Shown here piece by piece: positions 1 through 8,550 of a DNA stretch of 55,392 nt. A model generated the notes under the pieces. It was not told the DNA's origin. It saw only the letters and a list, made by a program, of their open reading frames with translations, and made no database searches. Origin of the DNA: UBA7396 sp036172015 (GTDB lineage Bacteria; Patescibacteriota; Gracilibacteria; BD1-5; UBA6164); assembly GCA_036172015.1 (NCBI GenBank), contig JAVHSE010000019.1, forward strand, positions 1-55,392, in the 5' to 3' direction. The translations under genes and the position numbers were made by a program. Position 1 is the stretch's first letter; each line of letters starts with the position of its first letter.

Positions 1-146
1 CTTTTATATTTCTTTTGAAAATAGTTAGGTTGCATTTCAGGGTTTAATTCAGGTTACTGGTAATAACTCCATTATTACTTATTTTAGAAAAAAATCAAAT
101 AGCAGAATCATTCAGTATATATGCTTATTATTTTTTAGTAATATGA

Positions 147-1148
147 GTGATAGTTTCAATTTCTGAAAATATTGAAATAAAATTTGAATTTGTTCAAAGA
201 ATCAAATCTTTGTGTAGTAATATATTTAAAAAATTATTCAATTTATTATTTATTTTAATAAAATTTTTATCGGAATCTTTTTATTATATAAAATTAAATT
301 ATAATATAATATTTTATGATCTAATTTTTATATTCTTTATATTTTTTATAGCTAGTTTCTATTATATATATATTTATGATTTATTGATAAATGGTATCTT
401 TTTTGTTTTTTGAATTTATATATTATTTAAATTTTTATGATTTAGCTTTGATTTAAATTTTCAAAAAGTTAATTTAATAGATAAAAGAAATATAAATTAT
501 TTTATTATTTTTATATCTATTTATATTATTATTTTTTCGTCACTTTTTAAAAATAGTAGTTATGAAAGTAAAAACTTATTTTTAGTATTATCGAGTGTCA
601 TTTCATTGTTATTATTTTTATCTTTATTTACTGATTTAGTTGAATTATTGAAAAAATTAATAACGAAAAATATTTATTTATTTTTAAGCTTTTTCCTTGG
701 AATGATACTGATAGTATGAAATATATATTTTGAAGATCTACAAAAATTGTATATCTCTGTTGAAACCAAAAAAGAAGTTGTAATAGTTCAAGAAGAAATT
801 AAAAATGATATAAAAAAACAAGAAGTTCCAATAGTACCAGAAATGGTTCCAATAGTACCAGAAATGGTTCCAGAAGTTGTGACACAGCCAGAACCTATAG
901 TTTTTGATATATCTATGTTTGATGAAAATTTATCTGTTTGAATGAGTTGAGAAAAGGTTTCAATATTGCAAAAATTTTTACATCAAAATGGCCATTATAA
1001 TTTTGAAGTTAATTCAAATTATGATGAAAACACAAGAGTTGCTATGGCTCAATTTTTAACTGAAAAATGTGGGTGGAAAACTACCAATAAATGAGTATTA
1101 TGACCTTTAGCTAGGGAAGAATGTTTGGAATGATTTTTACAAAAATAA
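147..1148 (+). CDS. Membrane protein with C-terminal peptidoglycan-binding-like domain
   Basis: Read with TGA = Gly this is one frame of about 333 residues. The first ~200 residues are hydrophobic, with several likely membrane spans. A linker follows with repeated VPIVPEM units, then a soluble C-terminal domain of about 75 residues. That domain (GEKVSILQKFLHQNG, later NTRVAMAQF) has the look of a PG_binding_1 repeat, which in known families binds cell-wall glycan; the assignment rests on pattern only. The start is uncertain: GTG at 147 is the best in-frame choice, the frame is open back to 48, and no ATG lies in it. A nearby ATG at 143 is in another frame that soon stops. A terminator hairpin overlaps the stop. 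Confidence 0.7.
825..866 (+). repeat. Two tandem 21-nt units in the linker of the first gene
   Basis: Two identical 21-nt units (825-845 and 846-866) encode VPIVPEM twice, and a degenerate third copy follows. The proline/valine-rich spacer separates the membrane part from the wall-binding-like domain. Unit number may vary between strains (inference). Confidence 0.85.
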
Positions 1149-1177
1149 AAAAGCAGAAAAATTTTTTCTGCTTTTTT
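1147..1177 (+). terminator. Rho-independent terminator after the first gene
   Basis: A perfect stem of an A-rich arm with GCAG pairs with CTGC and a T run. It starts within the stop codon of the preceding gene. Confidence 0.85.
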
Positions 1178-1432
1178 ATACTAAAAGTTTTTGTATCTCC
1201 GTATGAACGATTTTCATCTTTTCTATTTTTTGATAACTTTCTTAATCAGGATTCATCTTTCTAATTAATTCATTTTCAATTATTCGAAAAAAATATCAAA
1301 TATAAAGTCATTCTTAATAATAAAGATGTATTAAATATTCAATTGAATCAATTTTTTCAACCTAGAAACTTTTTCATACAATATTTCATAATATTTGTAG
1401 ATTTATCAGTAATTTTTCTCATCTATGTGATT
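1176..1432 (-). pseudogene. Possible decayed gene remnant with in-frame stops
   Basis: On the minus strand one frame gives about 85 codons of protein-like, Glu/Lys/Ile-rich sequence (for example RIIENELIRKMNPD and ESYQKIEKMKIVHTEIQKLL). It is broken by in-frame TAG at 1362-1364, TAA at 1314-1316 and TAA at 1242-1244, and ends in TAA at 1176-1178. There is no start codon. The amphipathic helical character suggests a dead gene, but in such AT-rich DNA chance is a real alternative. No family recognised. Confidence 0.25.
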
Positions 1433-1466
1433 TTTATCATTTTTTATTTTTTAGTCATTTAAATAT

Positions 1467-1577
1467 ATGACTAACTATTTACAAATGACCACACGAGATA
1501 TAGAGATAAAAGAAACTCTAAATAAAGTTTTAAATAATGAACGAATCAATAAAAAAGCTAAGAAAAGAAAAATATAA
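1467..1577 (+). CDS. Small basic hypothetical protein
   Basis: An ATG-started 36-residue frame, rich in Lys, Glu and Asn with a basic tail (KKAKKRKI). It ends at TAA five bases before the end of the convergent zinc permease gene. Sequence composition is protein-like but there is no clear ribosome-binding site and no recognised family. It could be spurious. Confidence 0.3.
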   Translation: MTNYLQMTTRDIEIKETLNKVLNNERINKKAKKRKI

Positions 1578-1581
1578 TGAA

Positions 1582-2406
1582 TTACAATGTAATGCATCTC
1601 AAAATATTTTTGATTTTAGAATAACAGAAAAAAAATAAAAAAAATCAAATAAGTAAAAATGTTATCATTCAACTTGCTGATATATCATAAAAATACGATA
1701 ATGTTATTCATGTTATAACTGATAGAACAGAAATGATTTCAGCGATAATTATGGTTGATTTGAAACTCCAACTTATTTGAGTAGAGGCTATTATAGGAAT
1801 TATAATCAGTGCTGAAAGGAGTAAAACTCAAGTTATAGGAATAGCTAAAGTAATAAGCATAGCAACTAAAATTATAAAAATTATATTTATAAGTTTTACA
1901 TTTATCCCAGATGCTGCTGCATTATCCTCATCATAACTTACTTTAAGAAGTGAATTTTTGATACCATAAAAAACAAAAATAATAAATATAGCTAATCATA
2001 AAAGTATATATACATCTTGTCTTGATACTAATGCAATACTTCAAAAAAGATATGACGATATATGAAGCAAAACTTTGCTGTTTACACTCATAGCTGTAGC
2101 TACTATTGCGAGATTAAAGGCGAGTATAAGAGATAAAACCATATCTCATGCTAATTTTTTTGTAAGTCGTAATCTCTCTATTATCAGTGCTGAAAATGCA
2201 GTATAAAAAAGAGTTACAATGATAGGAGAATATCAACTAATAAGTCATAAAATAACTCAAGTTAATGAGATATGAGAAAGTGTATCAGAAATCATCGTAT
2301 ATCTTCTGATTATCAAAAATACTCATAAAATAGGTCATATTAATCATAAAAGAATACCTACCATAAAAGCATTTTGCATAAATTCATATTGAAATATTTG
2401 AAACAT
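1582..2406 (-). CDS. znuB: Zinc/manganese ABC transporter permease (ABC-3 family)
   Basis: A 274-residue, highly hydrophobic protein with about eight membrane spans. It has the ABC-3 permease pattern: an early AFMVGILLG..GPILGVFLIIRRY segment, the ISDTLSHISL motif, and a late GVLLLSALIIIPI segment. It would form the membrane channel of a ZnuABC-type importer with the ATPase and binding protein encoded upstream in the same operon. Several conserved glycines are TGA codons. It is the last gene of the minus-strand run fur-znuA-znuC-znuB, 14 nt after znuC. Specificity (zinc rather than manganese) is inferred from the His-rich ZnuA and the adjacent Fur-family regulator. Confidence 0.92.
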
Positions 2407-2420
2407 AATAAAAAAATATA

Positions 2421-3167
2421 TTAATTAAAAAATTCTACTTTTTGTCCTTTAAACATCATTTTTATCTTTCATAGATGTATTTTATCATTTTCACATTCAT
2501 CACAATTATTTTTTCATACATACCATACTCTTTTTATTTTTTCTTGTATAAATTTTGTATCATGGGAAATTAAAATAATAGTTATATTATGCTCTTGATT
2601 GAGATGAGATAATAAATCATAAAAATGTTTTTGAGCAACGAAATCAATTCATGCTGTTGCTTCATCCATTATAATTATATCTGGATTGGCAATAAGAGAT
2701 TTTGCAATTAAAACTCTTTGTTTTTGTCCTCCAGATAAATTTGAAAAAGGAGTATGTATGAAATCAGTCATATGTACATGATTGAGTGCTTTTTCAATTG
2801 TTTCATAAGAACAAGTTTCTTTAAAATGATTGAGAATTCATCATTTTGATTTATTTCACATTTTTATAAGTTCCTTTACTGTGATAGGAACTAAGTTATC
2901 AATCATTTGTGCTTTTTGTGAAATATACTCTATATTGAAATTATTTTTTGATATTTTTTTTTCATCTTGATTGTACCAGTTAATAGTTCAAGTAATTGGT
3001 TGTAAAAGTCATAAAATTAATTTAACGAGTGTGGTTTTTCCACTTCAATTTTCTCAAAAAATACCAATAAAATCTCATTTAAATATATCTGTATTTACAT
3101 GAGAAAAGATTTGTTTTTCATGATTATATGAAAATGTTATATTTTGAAGTTCGATTATTTTAGACAT
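2421..3167 (-). CDS. znuC: Zinc ABC transporter ATP-binding protein
   Basis: 248 residues of an ABC ATPase. Walker A is GENGSGKTT, whose first two glycines are TGA codons; the signature is LSGGQKQR; Walker B is IIIMDEA; and the H-loop is LISHD. It drives metal uptake through the permease that follows. Near the C-terminus CDECEND could bind metal, as seen in some ZnuC proteins, but this is inference. The gene begins only 4 nt after the znuA stop, so the two are probably translationally coupled. Confidence 0.93.
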
Positions 3168-3171
3168 ATGT

Positions 3172-4131
3172 TTATTTACAGGCAAGTCAAATTTTTAATT
3201 TTTCTAGATTTTTTGACATTATAGAAATATAATCCTCTTTTGCAACCTCTTCATCTCAAGATAAAGATTCAAGTGGATGAAGAGTTAAAATATCTATTCA
3301 AGTTTCTTTTTTTATAGTTTCAGCAAATTTACGAGAAACAAATGCTTCTGAAAATATGTAATGTAATGTATCTTTTTTAATCAAATCAACTACATGAGCT
3401 ATATCTTGAGCTGATGGTTCTTCTTCTGGGGATATTCCAAAAACTGGATATTGAATCAATCAATAATCGCGAGCAAGATATCAAAATGCTTCATGAGATG
3501 TAACGAGCTTTTTTATTTCACAATCTTTCATTCATAAAGTATAATTTTTTTCTAGTTCTTCAAGTTTGAGTAAAATAGTTGTATCTAAATCTTTATATCA
3601 AGCTTTTTCCAGTTCTATAACAAGTATATTTGCCAAATTTTTATATACTTTTGGGGATAACCAAGTATGTGGATCAATATTTCAATGATTATGTCAATTA
3701 TTTTCATCCCCATGTTCATTATCATTTTTTTTAGTATCAAATTGGATAAGATTATTGAGTTTTTCGCTCAGAAGTATAATTTTTCCAGTTCATACCGATG
3801 TTCGTAATTTTTCTTCATAACTTTCTATTCCAAGTCAGTTCAGAATTATTAAATCAGATTTTTGTAATTCTGCAGTTTGTTTCAGAGTTGGTTCATATTC
3901 ATGTGGTTCTCAACCAGCTGGAACTAAATTTATCACATGTACCTTTTTTCAAATGAGAGATTGAGTCAAAAAATAAATAGGATAAAAAGAAGTGTAAATA
4001 GTTTTTATTTCCTGGTCTTTTATAACTCAAGAATTTGATTTTCAATTATTATTTACTTCTTTTCCTCCTCAATCTTTGCTACAAGAAAATAAAATAAAAA
4101 CTGAAATGAGGAGTAGAAATATTTTTTTCAT
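3172..4131 (-). CDS. znuA: Zinc-binding lipoprotein of the ABC importer
   Basis: 319 residues. The N-terminus is a lipoprotein signal (hydrophobic stretch ending LFSCS), so the mature protein is tethered outside the membrane. The cluster A-I fold is recognisable from PAGGEPHEYEPT, a His/Asp-rich loop in the middle (NEHGDENNGHNHGN followed by DPHTWLSP), TSHEAFGYLARDYG, and GISPEEEPS. Metal ligands would be the conserved histidines in EPHEYEP, DPHTW and SHEAF, and the distal Asp/Glu. It captures Zn(II) and delivers it to ZnuB. It lies directly after the Fur-family regulator gene. Confidence 0.93.
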
Positions 4132-4148
4132 AATATAAAAATTAAAAA

Positions 4149-4562
4149 TTAGATACATTTTTTACAAGTTCCTATAACTCAAATATGGTGTTCATTTATT
4201 TGAAATCATATTTTTTTTGCTTCATCAAATATTTTTTTACATATACTTTCAGACTCAAAATGAATGATATCTCCACATTTTTCACATTTCATGTGTTCAT
4301 GATGATTGGATCCATTGAGTTCATAAGTTTCTTGTTTTTCTCAAAGAGAAACTCTTCTTACTATTCATAGCTCTAAAAATAAATTTATAGTTCTAAAAAT
4401 TGAAGCTCTTCCTATTTCTTTAAATTTTGAAAGTATATCTTGAGAACAAAAAATATGTTTTTCAGACATAAAATTAAAAATTTCTTCTCTTTCAGTAGTA
4501 AAGCTTTTATTATGTTCTTTTAAAATATTTTTTATATTCATATAATTGAGACTTAGTATCAA
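4149..4562 (-). CDS. zur: Fur-family metal-responsive repressor, probably Zur
   Basis: 137 residues with an N-terminal winged helix (TTEREEIFNFM, then SIFRTINLFLELGIV) and a C-terminal dimerisation domain holding HHEHMKCEKCG and a final CKKC. These form the structural zinc site and regulatory site seen in Fur/Zur/PerR proteins. As first gene of the znu operon it most likely represses zinc uptake when zinc is plentiful (inference from context). Start: ATG at 4562, or ATG at 4541 seven codons later (MNIKNILKEH), which would match many Fur proteins better. A short palindrome lies upstream. Confidence 0.9.
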
Positions 4563-4805
4563 AAAGTAAATTTATTATATCTTTTAACAAATAAAGTCAA
4601 ATAAATTTGTTTGAATGTTCTTTTTAAAATAGAAATGCCACTTTTTGTATTATATTTTTAAACATATACACATAATTGTTTTTTCTATTTGAAATATTTA
4701 TTTATTTAGATACTATCTGTGATGATTTTTAGATATAAAATATTATTTTCAGCCGTAAGTATATTTTTATCATAAGGTTGAGAATTTATTTTTTATATTT
4801 TATAC
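4563..4805. promoter_or_regulatory. Divergent intergenic region with a short palindrome
   Basis: This 243-nt gap separates the zur operon from the next plus-strand gene and must carry promoters for both. A 5+2+5 palindrome, CAAATAAATTTG, sits at 4598-4609, close to a minus-strand TTGACT, and is a candidate Zur operator. A 17-codon frame (ATG 4722 to TAA 4773) lies in frame with the downstream gene. No RNA gene seen. Confidence 0.35.
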
Positions 4806-5393
4806 ATGACACTTTCTCTATTTCTTATCATGCTAACTTCTGCTTTAGCTCTTTCGACAGACGGAAGATATATTTATTCTATTTTACATGGAAAAACAAA
4901 ACCAAATATTTCTAGTTGGCTTATTTTTACTATTTCACAAGTGTGTGTTTTATTTTCAGCATATAGCTTATGAGCTCAAGAAAGTCTTTTTCTTATCGGA
5001 ACATTTGCTTGTTTAAATTTTTTTATTCTTATATTATCTTTCAAATATGGAATAGTTCAAGTGAGTAATTTTGAAAAAATACTTTTTTGACTTTTTATTA
5101 TAAGTATGATTTTGTGGGGAATGACGAATAATCCATGGTATGTCCTTCTTATAAATACATGTATTGATTTTATTGCTTATGTAGGAATAGCCTATAAACT
5201 ATATAAAAATCCTGGAACAGAGGATCATTTAGCTTGGTTTATTAGTGTTATGGCTTATAGTTTGAATTTAGTGATTATTGTTCATTGGATCCCACAAGAA
5301 TATCTTTTTTCTGTATCAAATGTGTGTATGGGGGTGTTGTTATTTGTCTTATCATTTAGAAAACCTATTTTAGAATTATCAGAAAAAAAATAA
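4806..5393 (+). CDS. Multi-spanning membrane protein of unknown function
   Basis: 195 residues with about six hydrophobic spans. Recognisable features are an early STDGRYIYSILHGKTKPNISSW segment in which charged and aromatic residues precede a tryptophan, and a second region with NPGTEDHLAWFISVMAYSLNL. The two similar halves hint at an internal duplication (inference). I do not recognise the family with certainty. Upstream, in the same frame, ATG 4722 begins a hydrophobic stretch cut off by TAA at 4773, so the true start is probably ATG 4806. A clear terminator follows. Confidence 0.75.
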
Positions 5394-5425
5394 AAAAATA
5401 CAAGATTTCATCTTGTATTTTTTTA
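5393..5425 (+). terminator. Terminator after the membrane protein gene
   Basis: A-rich arm plus TACAAGA pairing with TCTTGTA and a long T run, loop TTTCA. It sits directly on the stop codon. Confidence 0.85.
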
Positions 5426-5475
5426 TTTTTTTTATAAAATTCTATGCAATATATTTATTTTATTATTTTAAAATT

Positions 5476-6192
5476 ATGAAACCAAAAGTTCTCGAAGTAA
5501 AAGAAGTCGTAAAAAAACTTTCTTGAGTAGAAATATTACATCAAGTAAGTTTTGAAGTATGAGAAGGTGAAATTTATTGATTTTTATGACCAAATTGAGC
5601 TGGAAAAACAACACTTATAAAGTGTATTATGTGATTGATAGAGCAAGAATCAGGAAGTATTCAGATCTTATGAGAAGAATCATTAACTCTTGAAAGTAAG
5701 AAAAAAATATGATTTATGCCTGAAAATACCTATCTCTATAAATATTTAACTGGAAAAGAATTTTTGAGATTTAATGGAAAATTCTTTTGATGAGATGGAA
5801 ATATATTAGAAAAAAAAATAGAAAGTTTATTAAAAAGAGTTGGACTTGACTGAGATGGGGATAAGTTTTTGCATGAATATTCGAAATGAATGCTGCAAAG
5901 AATTGGACTAGCTCAATCTATTATTAATGATCCGAAATTACTTTTTCTCGATGAACCGATGAGTGGTCTTGATCCAATTGGGAGAAAAATGGTAAAAGAT
6001 TTACTTATAGAATTAAGAAATACAGGAACTACTATATTTTTTAATACTCATATATTAGCTGATGTTGAGAGTATTTGTGATAAATTTAGTATTATTCATA
6101 AAGGATCCATTATCATTCAAAATAAAGATATAAAAACATTAGATGTATGACTAGAAGATTTTTTTATAGAAGAAATTACTAAAAATAGTTAA
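5476..6192 (+). CDS. ABC transporter ATP-binding protein (ABC-2 exporter type)
   Basis: 238 residues. Walker A is GPNGAGKTT, the Q-loop region is GFMPENTYLYKYLT, the signature is YSKGMLQRIGLAQ, Walker B is LLFLDEPMSGLDP and the H-loop is NTHIL. The PEN in the Q-loop and the SKGM signature are typical of the ATPases that pair with ABC-2 permeases (NodI/CcmA/GldA-like). No full permease gene follows; only a 32-residue hydrophobic frame lies between it and dnaJ. The substrate is therefore unknown, and a permease encoded elsewhere is presumed. Confidence 0.9.
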
Positions 6193-6199
6193 AAAAAAT

Positions 6200-6298
6200 T
6201 TGAAAAAAGAGAATTTTTCATATACTTCTCTCAGACATACACTGGTTATAGGTTATCTCCTTTTACCTATAATTGCTGTATGTCTTTATATATTTTAA
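6200..6298 (+). CDS. Short hydrophobic frame, possible permease remnant
   Basis: Just after the ABC ATPase, a frame open from 6170 ends at TAA 6296. It encodes a basic stretch then one membrane span (LVIGYLLLPIIAVCLYIF). There is no ATG; TTG at 6200 is the only usual start, giving 32 residues. It could be a tiny membrane subunit, the remains of an ABC-2 permease lost from the operon, or chance. Confidence 0.3.
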   Translation: MKKENFSYTSLRHTLVIGYLLLPIIAVCLYIF

Positions 6299-6306
6299 AT
6301 TATATT

Positions 6307-7401
6307 ATGTCAAAAGAATACTATTCTATATTATGACTTTCAAAATGATCAACTTGAGAAGAAATAAAAAAAGCATATAGAAAACTTGCTATGCAACACC
6401 ATCCAGATAGATGATGAGATGCAGAAAAATTTAAAGAAATAAATGAAGCCTATTCTGTTTTATGAGATGAATGAAAAAAAAGAGAATATGATACCTATGG
6501 AAGAGTATGATGAGGAAGTCCATTTTGAAATACTGGTGGATTTGGAGTTGATGTTGATTTATGAGATATTTTTGAACAATTTTTTGGTGGATGATGAAAT
6601 AGAAGTACGAAAGGAAGAAAAAAATCATCAAATTTTTCTGGAGAAGATATAGAAACTACTCTGAGTCTTGATTTAAAAACCAGTGTAGTTTGATGAAAAA
6701 GTACTATAAAATATGAAAAATATGTAGTATGTCATGATTGTAAATGAGTTTGATGAGCATGAAAAAGTATATGTCCTGATTGTCATGGTTGATGATATGT
6801 AAAATATAGACAACAAACTATGTTTGGAACCATTGAACATACATGAGCTTGTGAAAACTGTAATGGAACTGGGGAAATTTTAGAAAAAGTTTGTAATAAA
6901 TGTTGAGGTCAAAAAAGACTCAGAAAAACAGTAGAATTAGAAATTGATATTCCAGCTGGAATAGATGATGGAATGGTGATTAGAATCAATGGAGATGGAA
7001 ATGAATGAATATGATCATCAGCCTGAGATCTCTATGTGAAATTTAAAGTGAATACTATTGATAAAAATCTCAAAAGAAGATGAGTAGATCTGCATTATGA
7101 TTTGGAAATAGATATCATAGAGGCTATTTTATGAACTTCCAAAGAAGTACATATTCCTATTATTGGGAAAAGAAATATAAATATTGATGCTGGAACACAA
7201 GTTGGAATGGTTATAAAAATTTCTTGAGATGGAGTAAAATATATTGATAAAGATAAAAAATGAGATCTTTTTATCAATATTATTATAAAAATTCCAAAAA
7301 AAATAACTGAAGCAGAAAGAGTTTGCTATGAAAAAATTGCACAAGAAAAAAAATTAAATGTTCATAATAAAAAATGAATCTTTGAAAAAATATTTGGATA
7401 A
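6307..7401 (+). CDS. dnaJ: Chaperone DnaJ
   Basis: 364 residues, normal for a type I Hsp40. The J domain (about residues 1-68) has the HPD motif in AMQHHPDRGGD; two of these glycines are TGA codons. A Gly/Phe region follows. The zinc-finger domain has four CxxCxGxG-like repeats (CHDCKGVG, CPDCHGGG, CENCNGTG, CNKCGGQK). Two C-terminal substrate-binding barrels end the protein. It stimulates DnaK ATPase and delivers unfolded proteins. No grpE or dnaK is nearby. The terminal repeat CNKCGGQK lacks the last glycine of the consensus, which is common in DnaJ. Confidence 0.97.
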
Positions 7402-7408
7402 AAAATTT

Positions 7409-7440
7409 ATAGAGAGATAATGGAATACTTATCTCTCTAT
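7409..7440 (+). terminator. Hairpin after dnaJ
   Basis: A 12-bp perfect stem (ATAGAGAGATAA with TTATCTCTCTAT) and an 8-nt loop right after the dnaJ stop. The T run after it is weak, so termination may be partial and read into the next gene. Confidence 0.65.
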
Positions 7441-7459
7441 TTATATGTAAAAATTATAT

Positions 7460-8479
7460 ATGAAAAAACTACTTTTCTTTTTACTATTTTTTCTTTTTTC
7501 TTGTCAAAATGAATACATATATTTTCATAATGAAAATAAAAGTAATATTCAAATTGAACAAGAATGAAATAATTTTTCATTTGATACTATAGAATATCTT
7601 TCTGGATTGACTTTAAAAATAACACCAGACACAAAAATACTTGATGATATTACTGCTCAAATTGATCATGCAAAAACGAGAATATATGTAGAAGTCTATA
7701 TTCTTACTGAAAAAAGAATTAAAAAAGCTCTCATAGATGGAAAAAAAAGATGATTAGATGTAAAAGTATTACTGGAAAAAAATGTCTATCTTGCCAATAA
7801 TCTTAATACAGCAACCTTTAAAGAATTGGAAAAAAATGGAATTGAAATGAAATATTCAAATTCAGAGAATTATGCATTAAATCATTCAAAAATGATGATA
7901 ATTGATCAACAAGTTATAGTTTCAACAGCAAATTATTCCTATTCGTCTTTTAAATATAATAGAGAGTTTTTTTTATTTTTAGAACATAAAGAATTATTGA
8001 AAGTGTTTTTAGATATTTTTGAATCAGATTTTCATGGAATGAAAAAAAACATATATCATAATAATTTGCTTTTAAGTCCTTTTTCTAGTAGAAAAAAAAT
8101 AGAATACGGAATAAAAAATGCAAAAAAATCCATACAAATGTATGTTGAAAATTTTTCTGATAGAGATATTATTCAATTACTTTTAGACAAAAGAAAAGAG
8201 TGAGTACTTATTCAAATTATTTTTCCAGATTTAAAGAAAGTCTCCTCTAATAAAGAAGAAATTGAGCTTTTTCAACAAAATAATATAGAAATAAAAATGA
8301 TGCAAAAACCCATTATTCATGCAAAATCTCTCTTAATAGATGAAAAATATTTATATTTGTGAAGTGAAAATTTTTCATCGTATAGTTTGGATAAAAATCG
8401 AGAAATATGACTTTTTATCAAAAATTCAGAAATTATTACACAATTTATCCATATTTTTAAGATTGATTTTAAGAAATAA
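7460..8479 (+). CDS. Phospholipase D-like lipoprotein
   Basis: 339 residues. A lipoprotein signal (hydrophobic core ending LFSCQ) is followed by two PLD-like halves. The first HxK motif is NHSKMMIIDQQ followed by STANYS; the second is IHAKSLLIDE followed by GSENFS. Both keep the His, Lys and Asp of the HKD signature, so a phosphotransfer active site at the domain interface is plausible. Known relatives are cardiolipin synthases, phospholipases and nucleases. Exposure outside the membrane would favour attack on lipids or extracellular DNA (inference). The protein lacks the membrane spans of typical cardiolipin synthase. Confidence 0.85.
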
Positions 8480-8550
8480 TCAATACTTTTTTCTTTTACT
8501 AATGAGTATTTTTCAGTATTATTTGAAAAATTAATTTTTAATGGAAACAT

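Noticed and set aside
1..146. A gene fragment entering from the left edge
   Set aside because: All frames have TAA or TAG within the first 50 nt and no protein-like stretch of useful length.
147..941. Short standard-code reading frames ending at TGA across all genes
   Set aside because: They are fragments of longer genes once TGA is read as Gly; conserved families run straight through the TGA codons.
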